A stretch of 64,000 bases of DNA from Corynebacterium lactis (GCF_900519355.1 NZ_ULHE01000001.1:186001-250000), one strand, 5' to 3'. Positions 38,581 through 47,817 are shown, numbered from the stretch's first letter. Numbers and translations are program-made. The notes: generated by a model not told the origin, from the letters alone.

Positions 38581-39962
38581 TACTGGAACGCCCCCGCGAC
38601 GAGCTCGGGAACACCGGCGATGATCGCAGCGGCAGGAAGTATCGCCGCTATCGCGATGGCCTCGACAAACTCCGCTGCGCGCCGGGCGGTTGGAGATACT
38701 CGCGACGCGTCGAGCGCCGTCAGCGCGGTTCCGGCCAGCATGGGTGCAATGAGCGCCACACTGACGTACCAGTGTCCCTGCCCGAACTGGTGCACGGCAA
38801 TCGACACCGCGATCGCTGCGGAGGAGACCGCCGTGGCCCCCGCGGGGAAGCTCCGGGCGTGGCCGCGGGAATGCACAGCCAGAAAAACCACTGAAGCAGC
38901 CGCTAGCGCCATCGGCCAAGTCCACTCCGGACCGGCGCCAAGCAACGCCCCCGCTGTCGCCGCCGCTAGCGCGATTGCGCTGGTGCCCGCGAAGCCGTCG
39001 AAAAGCCAGCCGGCGTTTTCCGGTGCGGTTTCCGGCGCGGCGACTCGATCGTCGATCTCGAAAGGCTCTCCTGCCGCCGGTATGCGTGGCACTCGAATCC
39101 CTGCTGCTGATACCGCGACAGCCGGGGCAACGAGAAGCCCGATCAGGCTCGCCGCCGCCGTAATCCCTGCGGCCGGAACCTCCTGCCCGAGCCCCGCTAT
39201 GCCCGCCGCGTAGGCCGAGGCCACTAGCCCCGTCGCGCTTGCCGACGCTCCGACGGTCTTCATCGCCCTGGCGTAGTTTTGCAGCGGAGTTGCCACTAGC
39301 AGGGCAATACCAATGACTTCGAGGGTGACCGCTGTCGCAGCTGCGGGCTCCCACCTGGAATGCAGCTGCCATGGTGGGACGCCGACGAAGCAGATGGCGC
39401 AGGCGACTGCGAGCACCGCGATTTGTGCCAGCAGAGTGGTTACTGTTTTCGGCGAGGCCTTCTTGTCCACCGCGAGGCGCAGCCCGGCGGCGACTCCTCC
39501 AGCGGCAACGAAGCAGACCGCTGCTGCCAGGGCGTGGTCGGTGCCGGACAGAATGAGCATCGACAGCGCTACTGCCACGGTGCCGAGCATCGCGACGGCA
39601 CGGCCAATGAAACCATCGACGATGCCGATTCCGGCGAGAGCATCGGCCATCTGGTCCGCGACGTCGAAAAGCCGGGGCGCGGGGATCGGGCCCGGGTCGT
39701 TGGTAAGCAGCAGCAAGGCCCCGGGCGCGATGGCGGACTCTCGGAGAGTGGACTCGGCGGGGACCACGCTTCCAGTGCCGGTACGAAGTTGCCACTGAGC
39801 CAGCGGGTAATCGGCGATGTCGATGCCGAAGACATCGAGGATATCCGGAATGAGCGCAGCTGTTTCCACCGAGGTAGGCAGCGCTATGTCCACGCGTGGC
39901 AGCGGTTCGTCGGTAGGCGTGTGTAATGCGTCGATGCGGACGCGAAGGAGTTCCCCCTGCAT
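38580..39962 (-). CDS. eccD: type VII secretion protein EccD
   Basis: The product is 460 aa. Residues 1-95 form a ubiquitin-like (YukD) domain; the rest has about 11 membrane segments that build the channel vestibule of the ESX complex. A cytoplasmic loop holds the IPAAGEPFEIDDRV segment. A TTTGGGGGAAAGC stretch precedes the ATG at 39962. It forms an operon with mycP and is divergent from eccC across two inverted repeats. Confidence 0.88.
   Translation of the reverse strand: MQGELLRVRIDALHTPTDEPLPRVDIALPTSVETAALIPDILDVFGIDIADYPLAQWQLRTGTGSVVPAESTLRESAIAPGALLLLTNDPGPIPAPRLFDVADQMADALAGIGIVDGFIGRAVAMLGTVAVALSMLILSGTDHALAAAVCFVAAGGVAAGLRLAVDKKASPKTVTTLLAQIAVLAVACAICFVGVPPWQLHSRWEPAAATAVTLEVIGIALLVATPLQNYARAMKTVGASASATGLVASAYAAGIAGLGQEVPAAGITAAASLIGLLVAPAVAVSAAGIRVPRIPAAGEPFEIDDRVAAPETAPENAGWLFDGFAGTSAIALAAATAGALLGAGPEWTWPMALAAASVVFLAVHSRGHARSFPAGATAVSSAAIAVSIAVHQFGQGHWYVSVALIAPMLAGTALTALDASRVSPTARRAAEFVEAIAIAAILPAAAIIAGVPELVAGAFQ
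39237..39247 (+). repeat. GCTTGCCGACG 11-mer inside eccD
   Basis: This copy reads on the strand opposite to eccD, showing that the 11-mer is not tied to one codon frame or direction. Confidence 0.55.
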
Positions 39963-39988
39963 TGCTTTCCCCCAAATTTCACAAATGC

Positions 39989-40034
39989 GCAGTGCTTTAA
40001 CTCTTAAACCACTGCACCGAGTTGCGCCACTCGG
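39989..40034. promoter_or_regulatory. two inverted repeats between eccD and eccC
   Basis: GCAGTG-CTTTAA-CTC-TTAAAC-CACTGC (39989-40015) is a 27 base palindrome with 11 of 12 paired positions. It is followed by CCGAGT-TGCGCC-ACTCGG (40017-40034). They occupy the divergent control region of eccD-mycP and eccC-onward, so they are good operator candidates for the ESX locus. Confidence 0.6.
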
Positions 40035-40131
40035 ACAGTTAAACCGATCTCGTACTGCGCTAATCCGGAGGGTGCCCTATGCTTGAGGCCACTTCGCGCG
40101 AAATGCGCCGGCTCCGGGGGAGTAGGGGCCG

Positions 40132-40154
40132 AAAAGGGAAAACCGGGGGGATTT
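40132..40154 (+). promoter_or_regulatory. G-rich leader block before eccC
   Basis: AAAAGGGAAAACC then G6 and ATTT, 21 of 23 bases identical to the block before eccE on the other strand. The G6 (40145-40150) lies 12 bases before the chosen eccC ATG. Confidence 0.6.
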
Positions 40155-40162
40155 TCGAAACG

Positions 40163-43100
40163 ATGAGCAATGCTGGTGTGAGCACGCGTACCGCGCAACC
40201 GCGTCGCCGGGGAATACAGCGACAAACTGGCCCGAGGCCAATGGAGGGAGTAATTGCTCCGGACATGCCCCCGGAGGCTCCGGAGCCACAGAACGTGCCC
40301 CTGATACGGGTATTGATGCCTATCGTCATGGTCGTCGCCGTTATCGGGATGGTCGCCTTAATGTTCGTGTCGGGCATGGGACGCAATCCAATGTCATTCC
40401 TGTTCCCACTGCTGATGGTCGTTTCCATGGTGGGGATGATGTCCACTTCCACAGGCGGGGCGAAGGACATGTCGGGGCCGCGGAGGGACTACCAGCGCCA
40501 TCTGTCGAGTATCCGCAGGGCCGTCGCGGAGGCAGCGCACCGGCAGCGCGCATCGGTGGAGTTTTTCCATCCGGAGCCGGCCTCTCTGTGGCAGTTGCCC
40601 AGGCTGGGAAGGGCGTACGAACGCGAGCCACAGGACGAAGATTTCCTGCTTCTGCGCGTGGGACGAGCCGTCCAACAGCCCGCGACGCCGTTGACACCGC
40701 CGGCGATTCCGGCGCCGGAAAAGCTCGATCCAGTCTCTGCGGTAGCGCTGCGTGACGTGGTCCGTGCAGCTCGGCATGTGGAGGAGGTGCCGCTTGCAAT
40801 CGATGCGAAGGCGTTTCCGATCATCGCCATCGCCGGTGAGGGCGATGACGGCTATGGCCTGGCGCGGGCCCTCATTCTCCAGGTCGCGGGGTTCCACCAC
40901 CCGTCGGAATGCGCCATTGCTGTCGTATCTTCAGGGCGGGAATGGGATTGGCTGAAATGGTTGCCGCACAACGAAAACCCCCAGTTTGCGGATGACTCAG
41001 GCGCGGGAAGGCTGCGTGGCTCATCCTGCGCCGAGGTAGGGAGAATTCTTGGCTCGCTGAGCCCTAACCCCGAGGTAGTCGTCATCGTCGTGGCTGACCC
41101 ACCCGAAGATTTGGACCTCGAGAACCTTGCCGAATATGTGGACGATTCAGAGGTTGGGGCGACGATTGTACTGGCAGTCGGGGTATCTGACGATCATGTG
41201 CTGTGGTCTATCGCGGTCGACCAAGGGCTGGCGTTGACCGTCAGCGGAGGCGTCGTTTCAGCGGAAACCGAATCGGGTAGGGAAGACATTGCGAGCGCAG
41301 ATCTAGTGCCGCACCCGGTCGCTGAAGCCGTGGCGCGGGCATTGGCCACCGCGGGCCGAGAGGGGGAGCAACAGCAGGAAGCTGACTCGAGTGCTGACCC
41401 CGTTCTGAAGGAGTTAGGCCTTTACCCGCCACCGGAGACCGTGCGGTACCGGCAGCGTTCGGGGGCGTCCAGACTGCGGATTCCGGTTGGCACCGATGAC
41501 AACGGCGGTGCCGTGTACCTGGATTTCAAGGAAAGCGCTGAGGGAGGCATGGGGCCTCATGGCCTATGTATTGGTGCCACCGGAAGCGGTAAGTCCGAAT
41601 TCTTAAAGAGCATCGTGGTGGGGTTGGCCGCCACGCACGGGCCGGAGCAGCTCAATTTTGTGCTCGTCGATTTCAAGGGCGGGGCGACGTTCCTGGGGCT
41701 GGAGAAACTCCCGCACGTCTCGGCCATCATTACGAACCTGGAAGACGAACTCGCTCTGGTCAACAGGATGGAGGACGCCTTACGTGGCGAGATGACCCGT
41801 CGCCAGGAGCTGCTTCGCGCCGCGGGCAACTTCGCGGGAGTGGCCGACTATGAAGAAGCTCGGAAACAGGGAAGGATTAGCGCACCTGCGCTACCTGCGC
41901 TCATGATCGTCGTGGATGAATTCTCTGAGTTGCTGACCGCCCGGCCGGAGTTCGCTGAGCTATTTGTCGCGATCGGGCGCCTCGGCAGAAGTCTGCACAT
42001 GCACCTCCTGCTCGCCAGTCAGCGCCTGGAGGAAGGTCGGCTGAGAGGTCTCGAAAGCCATCTGTCCTACCGCGTTGGGCTCAAAACTTTCTCCGCGGCG
42101 GAATCGCGCAGCGTTTTGGGGGTGCCGGATGCCTTCACTCTGCCCGCGATTCCCGGCATCGGCTACTTGAAATCGGCGTCGTCCGAACCGGTTCGGTTTC
42201 GCTCGGCCTACGTTTCTGGTCCCATCGAGGTGTTCGCGCAGGGCAAGAGCATGGACGATAGTTCGCGCAGACACGTGGCGGTGACAGCTTTCGACGCCGA
42301 GAATCGGCCACGGAGGGCCTTGAACAATACTGGACACACGACTCCTGAACATCGAGTCGTAGACGAGGCAGCGCCGGCCAGCACGATTATTGAGGCATTC
42401 GTAGCCTCGGTGGAGAATGTGCCGTTGCGGGCACACCGCGTCTGGTTGCCACCGCTGCCTCAACGCACAGCGCTCGTGGCCGACCACGATGAGGTTCTGA
42501 CTGCCAATATCGGCATTGTGGACAGGCCGTTGCAGCAGCGGCAGGATCCTTTTGTTGTAGATCTGAGGGGTACCGGAGGCCACGCGGCGATTGTGGGGGC
42601 GCCCAGGTCAGGAAAGACCACGGCCACCCGCACTCTGGTCTTGGCGTTAGCCAGCGGGGTGTCTCCGGAGCACCTGCACTTTTACATCATCGATTTCGGA
42701 GCTGGCGGACTGAGTGACCTCTCCCGGCTGCCGCACGTGAGTGCTCTCGCGCACCGGGGAGAAGATGAGCTGCTGCGTCGCACCGTTGGGGCGCTGCGCC
42801 GTGAGGTTGCGCTTCGGGAGCGCCTGTTTCGGAATCGGAATTGGCTTTCTGCCGATGCCGCGCGGGAGGCAGGCAACCCGGATATTGTTCTGGTCATCGA
42901 CGGTTGGTCCGCTTTCCGTAACGAGCAGCCCTCGCTTGCCGACGAGGTCCAGGCCCTGGTCACAGATGGCCTGGCCGTCGGAATTCACGTCGTTGTGACG
43001 GCGCACCGATGGACGGAATTGCGTCCGTCGATACGCGATTTGATTGGCACCCGCATCGAGCTCCGACAGGCCGAGGCGATTGACTCCATGATTGACCGCA

Positions 43101-43963
43101 AGGCGGCGGAACTGGTCCCGGATAGCCCCGGGCGCGGGGTGGCACCGGGCGGCCTCGCGATGTTGGTCGCCTACTCCGATGGCACGTCGACTTCGGAGGT
43201 TGCCGAGGCCGTCACACAGAAATATGGCAGTTCGCTCCGGGCCCCGTCGCTCAGGCTTCTACCGCGACGGATCGCTGTGGAAACCCTGCCCGTACCGGCC
43301 GAGATTCCTCAGGGTGCGGTTGCAGTCGGGGTTGAGGAAGCTGGCTTGGGTAGCGTCGTGTTTGATCCGAACAAGGACCGGCACTTGCTTGTTTTCGGGG
43401 CGGCGTCCAGCGGTCGCACGTCGACGCTGCGCACTCTGATTAGACAGCTGGCACGTCACAACGAGGGGACCAAGTTTGTCGTCGTCGACTACCGGCGCGG
43501 GCTCATGGAAGACGTCGAACCGCACCGTCTGGCCGGCTATGCGGGCTCCGGTGCGGTCGCCGAACCGATGCTCGCGGAGTTGGCGGCCAGGCTACGGCAG
43601 CGTCTACCGAGTCCCGACATTACGCCGGCCCAGCTAAAGGCAAGGGATTGGTGGTCGGGGCCGACGATCACACTGGTTGTGGATGACTACGACCTGGTGG
43701 CGGGTGCAAGAAACAATCCGCTTGCTCCGCTGGCCGAGATCATTCCCCACGCGGCCGATATCGGCCTCAACGTCGTATTTGCCAGGAGGATCAGCGGGGC
43801 GCTGCGAGCGCTGCATGATCCGGTGATGGGGACGGTCAAAGATCAGGGGGCATCGATGTTCGTGATGGCCGGTACCAGGGAGGACGGGCCAATTATGGGC
43901 GTAGTACCGACGGAACAACCGCCGGGGAGAGCTCGTGGGTCGCGCACGGCCGAAAGCCCTTGA
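40163..43963 (+). CDS. eccC: type VII secretion ATPase EccC (three FtsK/SpoIIIE domains)
   Basis: The product is 1266 aa. Two membrane helices (IRVLMPIVMVVAVIGMVALM; SFLFPLLMVVSMVGM) precede a stalk and three ATPase domains. Domain 1 has Walker A GATGSGKSE (about 471) and Walker B IVVDE. Domain 2 has GAPRSGKTT (about 812) and VLVIDG. Domain 3 has GAASSGRTS (about 1079), where Arg replaces the Walker A Lys, and LVVDD. Domain 1 is the motor and domain 3 usually binds the Esx signal. ATG 40163 gives the usual N-terminus. It is followed after 90 bases by the Rv3446c-like gene. Confidence 0.93.
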   Translation: MSNAGVSTRTAQPRRRGIQRQTGPRPMEGVIAPDMPPEAPEPQNVPLIRVLMPIVMVVAVIGMVALMFVSGMGRNPMSFLFPLLMVVSMVGMMSTSTGGAKDMSGPRRDYQRHLSSIRRAVAEAAHRQRASVEFFHPEPASLWQLPRLGRAYEREPQDEDFLLLRVGRAVQQPATPLTPPAIPAPEKLDPVSAVALRDVVRAARHVEEVPLAIDAKAFPIIAIAGEGDDGYGLARALILQVAGFHHPSECAIAVVSSGREWDWLKWLPHNENPQFADDSGAGRLRGSSCAEVGRILGSLSPNPEVVVIVVADPPEDLDLENLAEYVDDSEVGATIVLAVGVSDDHVLWSIAVDQGLALTVSGGVVSAETESGREDIASADLVPHPVAEAVARALATAGREGEQQQEADSSADPVLKELGLYPPPETVRYRQRSGASRLRIPVGTDDNGGAVYLDFKESAEGGMGPHGLCIGATGSGKSEFLKSIVVGLAATHGPEQLNFVLVDFKGGATFLGLEKLPHVSAIITNLEDELALVNRMEDALRGEMTRRQELLRAAGNFAGVADYEEARKQGRISAPALPALMIVVDEFSELLTARPEFAELFVAIGRLGRSLHMHLLLASQRLEEGRLRGLESHLSYRVGLKTFSAAESRSVLGVPDAFTLPAIPGIGYLKSASSEPVRFRSAYVSGPIEVFAQGKSMDDSSRRHVAVTAFDAENRPRRALNNTGHTTPEHRVVDEAAPASTIIEAFVASVENVPLRAHRVWLPPLPQRTALVADHDEVLTANIGIVDRPLQQRQDPFVVDLRGTGGHAAIVGAPRSGKTTATRTLVLALASGVSPEHLHFYIIDFGAGGLSDLSRLPHVSALAHRGEDELLRRTVGALRREVALRERLFRNRNWLSADAAREAGNPDIVLVIDGWSAFRNEQPSLADEVQALVTDGLAVGIHVVVTAHRWTELRPSIRDLIGTRIELRQAEAIDSMIDRKAAELVPDSPGRGVAPGGLAMLVAYSDGTSTSEVAEAVTQKYGSSLRAPSLRLLPRRIAVETLPVPAEIPQGAVAVGVEEAGLGSVVFDPNKDRHLLVFGAASSGRTSTLRTLIRQLARHNEGTKFVVVDYRRGLMEDVEPHRLAGYAGSGAVAEPMLAELAARLRQRLPSPDITPAQLKARDWWSGPTITLVVDDYDLVAGARNNPLAPLAEIIPHAADIGLNVVFARRISGALRALHDPVMGTVKDQGASMFVMAGTREDGPIMGVVPTEQPPGRARGSRTAESP
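42934..42944 (+). repeat. GCTTGCCGACG 11-mer inside eccC
   Basis: Exact copy in coding sequence. See findings for the full set. Confidence 0.55.
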
Positions 43964-44053
43964 TTGTGCAGATGGGCGTGGTTGACGAAGGGCATCTGAG
44001 CGACGCGGAGGAAGCGAATAGGCCTAACGCGGCCGAGCTCGAAGGGGAACACG

Positions 44054-45430
44054 GTGGGACTGCAGACTAGGCCAGCAATGGGACTGGAACATACCAACGA
44101 GCTCCTGACATTACGCGGTGGTGTCTGGAATTTGTGGGCAGGTGCGGCGCCCACAGATGACTGTGAAGTCGAGGTCCGTGGACGTCACGACCTCCTGCGC
44201 AGCATGCACACGGTCGTCGTCCCCACGTACTGGGGAATATACCGCCAGCGGTTACTTGCAGAGAAATTGGTCGCTGCGGGACTGAATCCGCTGATCGTTT
44301 GCTTGGCAGAGGCGGTCGCGGATCTGGAGCAGCCCAGCGTGCCGCACAGCGTGGTCGTCGAAGTAGAGGAAGACAGAGTGTGCGTGACAAGGACAACGGG
44401 GCCTTACCCGGTCAGCCGCCTGGCTCACACGGTTGGGGCACGGGACGCGGCGGCCCTGGTTGAGACCGTCATCGCGCTGGCGTATCAGCTCACCGCTGAG
44501 CCCGACAATCCCGGAGGGACACCCGATGTCGTGGAGGTCAATGGTGGCCGCGGGATAACTGAATATCCGCAGCGATGGCAACAATCGGTCGAATTCATCG
44601 TGGGGGAGACGCCGCCCGGAATGCCATCGCCGAAGAGGCAGCCCCTCGTAGACAGGCTGCGCTCACGAGGATTCCTGACTTTCGAAGTCCCCGCTGGAAT
44701 CCTTGGCGAGGCACCCAGCGACGAACCTTTTGATCCGCTGACCCCTGTCGACGCTCCTGGGACACTAGACCTTACTGAAGACTCCGACGCAGACAGGCCA
44801 ACCGGAACCACCAGCTCGGCCACTCGGTCGCTTGTGGCGATCGGTGCGTTAACTGTCGGAGTGTTCTTTCTCGTCGTTTTGGCAATGGTGCTGCCCGAAG
44901 GGTCCAAGCCCGTTCTCACCACCGCGGCCGGGCCCAATACCGAAAGAGTGGCACCGTCGGGAGCGCAGGTGCCGTCGGCAAGCGCTTCGGAGAGCTCCCC
45001 CATGCCTGTTGTTGCCAATGGAGCTTCCGAGTTGGAGTCCGCAGGGATTGCAGTGTCGATGCCTCCCGGGTGGAGGCTCGACGAGACTAGCCCGCTCGAT
45101 CGACTCATCGCAATCGACGGCGGCTCCATGCGGGTGGTCGCCGTCGCCTACCCGCTTGCCGACGGAGCAGTGCTGGAGCATATCGTTGCCGGACTGACCA
45201 GCCACGCAACCGTGAATGCCACGATGTCGGTGCCAGTGCGGGTCACCATGTATGACACGGAAATGGTGACGGTGGAGGAGCGACCGCACTCGGGGCAATC
45301 GGTGGTGCTGTGGCATCACAAAATCATCGATGGAATCCAAGTGAGCGTCGGCTGCCAATTCCGCGGCTCAAAGATACCGCTGCAGCGTCCTGCGTGCGAC
45401 AGCGCGGTGCGGTCGGCGAAACCCGTGTGA
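44054..45430 (+). CDS. type VII secretion-associated protein (Rv3446c-like)
   Basis: The product is 458 aa. The N-terminal 240 residues are soluble with an ASKHA-like pattern. One membrane helix follows (about 266-288, SLVAIGALTVGVFFLVVLAMV), then a Ser/Pro linker and an extracytoplasmic C-terminal domain of about 120 residues beginning around GIAVSMPPGWRLDET. This layout and the slot between eccC and the esx pair match Rv3446c of ESX-4. GTG 44054 follows GAAGGGGA. Its role in secretion is unknown. Two copies of the dispersed 11-mer lie in it (44973-44983 and 45154-45164). Confidence 0.78.
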   Translation: MGLQTRPAMGLEHTNELLTLRGGVWNLWAGAAPTDDCEVEVRGRHDLLRSMHTVVVPTYWGIYRQRLLAEKLVAAGLNPLIVCLAEAVADLEQPSVPHSVVVEVEEDRVCVTRTTGPYPVSRLAHTVGARDAAALVETVIALAYQLTAEPDNPGGTPDVVEVNGGRGITEYPQRWQQSVEFIVGETPPGMPSPKRQPLVDRLRSRGFLTFEVPAGILGEAPSDEPFDPLTPVDAPGTLDLTEDSDADRPTGTTSSATRSLVAIGALTVGVFFLVVLAMVLPEGSKPVLTTAAGPNTERVAPSGAQVPSASASESSPMPVVANGASELESAGIAVSMPPGWRLDETSPLDRLIAIDGGSMRVVAVAYPLADGAVLEHIVAGLTSHATVNATMSVPVRVTMYDTEMVTVEERPHSGQSVVLWHHKIIDGIQVSVGCQFRGSKIPLQRPACDSAVRSAKPV

Positions 45431-45620
45431 GACGGGGCTGAGAGGGAGCGGGGGAGGAGCGGGGGAAGCGTGGGGGAGGGAATTTCGTAGGTAGGAAAAA
45501 TTCATGGAACCAAAACGGGCATTTTTGCGCCAATAGCTAATGACGGCCTTTTTAGAAGTTGATGCCGTCGACAACATTGAACCGGCCACTGACACGGCCA
45601 GAGCAAGCAAGGGGGAAGAA

Positions 45621-45947
45621 GTGGCGAACACTTTTGCAACTGAGTCATCGCAGATGATGACTACTGCGGGGGATGTCGATGGAGTTAACGCTGAGGTGCA
45701 GGGAGAGCTGTCCCGTATCCGTGGCGTCGTTGACGGTCTTGCGGGGGATTGGAAGGGTCAGGCTAAGAGGGCATTCGATGAGCTGATGCTGCGCTGGGAC
45801 GATGCCGCAGTTCGGCTGTCCGGGGCCCTGACCGACATTGCCGAAAACATTCGCGCGAATTCGACCAGCTTTGACGAGGGTGAGCAGGAGGGCACGCAGT
45901 CCTTCAACCGAGTGGGCGCTGCTGGGTCGTCCCTCCTGAATTTCTAA
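45621..45947 (+). CDS. WXG100-family protein, EsxU/EsxB-like
   Basis: The product is 108 aa from GTG 45621. It is predicted to be a helix-turn-helix hairpin with WKG as the WXG turn (LAGDWKGQAKRAF). The C-terminal helix holds NSTSFDEGEQEG. Such proteins pair with a partner and are exported by the ESX complex. The longer frame from ATG 45540 would add 27 charged residues; GTG 45621 is preferred for family length and its GGGGGAAG site. It is paired with the next gene and corresponds to esxU of ESX-4. Confidence 0.85.
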   Translation: MANTFATESSQMMTTAGDVDGVNAEVQGELSRIRGVVDGLAGDWKGQAKRAFDELMLRWDDAAVRLSGALTDIAENIRANSTSFDEGEQEGTQSFNRVGAAGSSLLNF

Positions 45948-45986
45948 AAGAGTTCCACACGAGTATCGGGAAGATTGGAGTTTTCC

Positions 45987-46274
45987 ATGGACACTATTCA
46001 TTACGGCTTTGGCGGAATCAACAGTGCTGCTGAAGATATTCGCTCGACCTCCGCATCGATCACCGGTCTGTTGGGGGATTTGAAATCGCGGATCCAGCCG
46101 ATGGTCGCGACGTGGGAGGGTGATTCCTCGGAGGCTTATCAGGCTGCTCAGCGCGAGTGGGACACCGCAGCGGATGAGCTGAATCAGATTCTGAATACTA
46201 TCGCAGGCGCCGTGAGCGAGGGCAGCGAGCGCATGGCTGATATCAACCGTCGTGCGGCGGCGAGCTGGGGATAG
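45987..46274 (+). CDS. WXG100-family protein, EsxT/EsxA-like
   Basis: The product is 95 aa from ATG 45987, with the WEG motif in VATWEGDSSEAY at the centre and two predicted helices. It is the second member of the Esx pair and corresponds to esxT of ESX-4. TTGGAG lies at 45975-45980. The C-terminal helix has the secretion-type pattern Y/W-xxx-D/E only loosely. It is last gene of the ESX locus before a bidirectional terminator. Confidence 0.88.
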   Translation: MDTIHYGFGGINSAAEDIRSTSASITGLLGDLKSRIQPMVATWEGDSSEAYQAAQREWDTAADELNQILNTIAGAVSEGSERMADINRRAAASWG

Positions 46275-46318
46275 GCTTCTCCCCGCTCTTTCCGAGGTCT
46301 CGACCGGAGCGCGCCGAT

Positions 46319-46348
46319 TCTATAGATATGACGTCTATAGACATGACA
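46319..46348. repeat. two tandem 15-mers after the esx pair
   Basis: TCTATAGATATGACG and TCTATAGACATGACA follow each other directly, differing at two positions. They lie in the 138 base gap between the last esx gene and the terminator and could be a small operator or a slipped duplication. Confidence 0.6.
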
Positions 46349-46411
46349 AGCCAGCCTGCACCTTATGCGCAGATCTGGCCACCAAACAAAGTCGGTCTTA
46401 GCAGCCGATAG

Positions 46412-46457
46412 AAAAATGATCCCGACCGCTCTTCGCGGCCGGGATCATTGCTGTTTC
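46412..46457. terminator. bidirectional terminator between esx pair and AIPR-like gene
   Basis: AATGATCCCG and CGGGATCATT form a 10 bp stem, with CCG/CGG inside and flanking A- and T-runs. It serves the ESX transcript and the convergent AIPR-like gene. Confidence 0.88.
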
Positions 46458-46458
46458 T

Positions 46459-47817
46459 TTAGCCGAGCATGGCTTCCAAAACCATGTTGCGGGCCTTTTC
46501 TCGCGCCGAGGTGTAGGAGGCCTCGCCCTTTCCTACCTTCTGCGGATCCCATTCGGCCATCTCGATAATCGGCTTCAGGGCGCCTACGATGTTGGCCAAA
46601 TTCTTTGCATCGCTGAAAAACTCGACAGGGTCGACGAGCCATTCAAGGCGCTGCGTGTTCTTGTTGACCTTGATGAGGGCCTGGAGGCTGAACACCACGG
46701 GGTAAAGGTATCCCAACGGGGGAACCTCGTGGGAGAATTCCTCTTGAGAGAAGAGAGTCTTGTTGACCTTCTTAGACTCGCGCTGCACGGCATTGATGCG
46801 TCCGAACTTGCCGCCGCCGTTGTTGTACGCATCCTTGTATCCCTTGTAAATGATGTCGTAGCACGCGAATACTTCCGGCAACATTTCGAAAGCGGATGCG
46901 ACTCCTTCGTCTACGACGACGTAGCTCTTGCCATCGTTGGTGCGTTCAGTGGCAGGAGATTCCATCAGACTGGTGAAGCGGGATAGCGCTTGAGCCTTTC
47001 CCGAGTAGGCGATCTGCCCGGGAAGTGGCGTGACCTTGTACTTCTCGAGGTTTGGAGCCTTTCCCAGAGTTACCCAAGCCAATGCGGCGAGGGCGCGGGG
47101 GTCAAGCCGGCCGCCGTCGTTCGTTCGCCACGACACCTCTTTGACGATATCCTCCGGCAAACTTGCCTTCAGGAAGTCAAACATGCCGGCCTGATTGGCC
47201 AGCGCTTCAGCGCTCAGCTGGGCGTTCTGGTTACGGTTTGCGCAGATATTCAAAATGGTGTCGGAGAAGTTCATCTCAGACGCCTCATCGGCAGCGCGTG
47301 CGGTAAGGATTTCGACCGGGACGAGCGCATCCAGGGTGGGGTTGTCGGTAACGCCCTTGAGCTTCTTTATCTCGGCGAGATGAGCATTCCAGACTTCCTT
47401 CAAATCGTTCCAAATCTTGATGCCACGAGTTTCCTTGAGGGGAACGCCCGCAAGCTCCAGAAGCGTGATGCCGATGGCGAGAGTATTGTGCCCACCATCC
47501 AAAATTCCCTCGCGAGCGCGGTCCAGGAAGGTCAACTGGAATCGGCTCCTGTCGCGCTCCTCAACCTCGGCGGCTCCGATGAGCAGGCCCTTGGAATAGA
47601 AGGCCATCATCTCGGGCGAGGTCTCCAGGGTTTCCATGATGTCCTTGGTGATATTCGACCGCTTCGAGTGCCGGGGATTGGCTTCCATCTCCTCGGTCGT
47701 AATGAGGTCAATCATGTCGCCGACACGGACGAATCCGGTCGTGCGGGAGAGCGGGCCGACAGTCTCGGTGTGAGAGTGGCGTAGTCGAACGATGACGGTG
47801 TTGCCAAAATTTTCCAT
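46459..47817 (-). CDS. AIPR/DGQHR-like protein, possible phage-defence or DNA-modification gene
   Basis: The product is 452 aa. The one strong motif is REGILDGGHNTLAI near residue 100, which resembles the DGQHR motif of DndB-type proteins and the equivalent motif of AIPR (abortive infection) proteins; both families are ParB/Srx-like nucleotide-binding folds. No membrane segment or signal is seen. ATG 47817 has AAAGGA eight bases upstream; an earlier in-frame start (47934) lacks support. It interrupts the conserved esx-rplM junction and is flanked by a terminator and a strong palindrome. Assignment to a defence role is inference. Confidence 0.5.
   Translation of the reverse strand: MENFGNTVIVRLRHSHTETVGPLSRTTGFVRVGDMIDLITTEEMEANPRHSKRSNITKDIMETLETSPEMMAFYSKGLLIGAAEVEERDRSRFQLTFLDRAREGILDGGHNTLAIGITLLELAGVPLKETRGIKIWNDLKEVWNAHLAEIKKLKGVTDNPTLDALVPVEILTARAADEASEMNFSDTILNICANRNQNAQLSAEALANQAGMFDFLKASLPEDIVKEVSWRTNDGGRLDPRALAALAWVTLGKAPNLEKYKVTPLPGQIAYSGKAQALSRFTSLMESPATERTNDGKSYVVVDEGVASAFEMLPEVFACYDIIYKGYKDAYNNGGGKFGRINAVQRESKKVNKTLFSQEEFSHEVPPLGYLYPVVFSLQALIKVNKNTQRLEWLVDPVEFFSDAKNLANIVGALKPIIEMAEWDPQKVGKGEASYTSAREKARNMVLEAMLG

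Noticed and set aside
38583..39975. N-terminal 465-codon extension of the mycP frame
   Set aside because: It is an Arg/His-rich shadow of eccD on the same strand; mycP starts at 38580 with its signal sequence.
39975..40040. A tRNA-like look (GAGTGGCGCAACTCGG on the minus strand) upstream of eccD
   Set aside because: No acceptor stem, T-arm or CCA context can be built; the two hairpins are better read as operator palindromes.
45540..45620. ATG 45540 as start of the first WXG100 protein
   Set aside because: It adds 27 charged residues not typical of the family; GTG 45621 has a better ribosome binding site.
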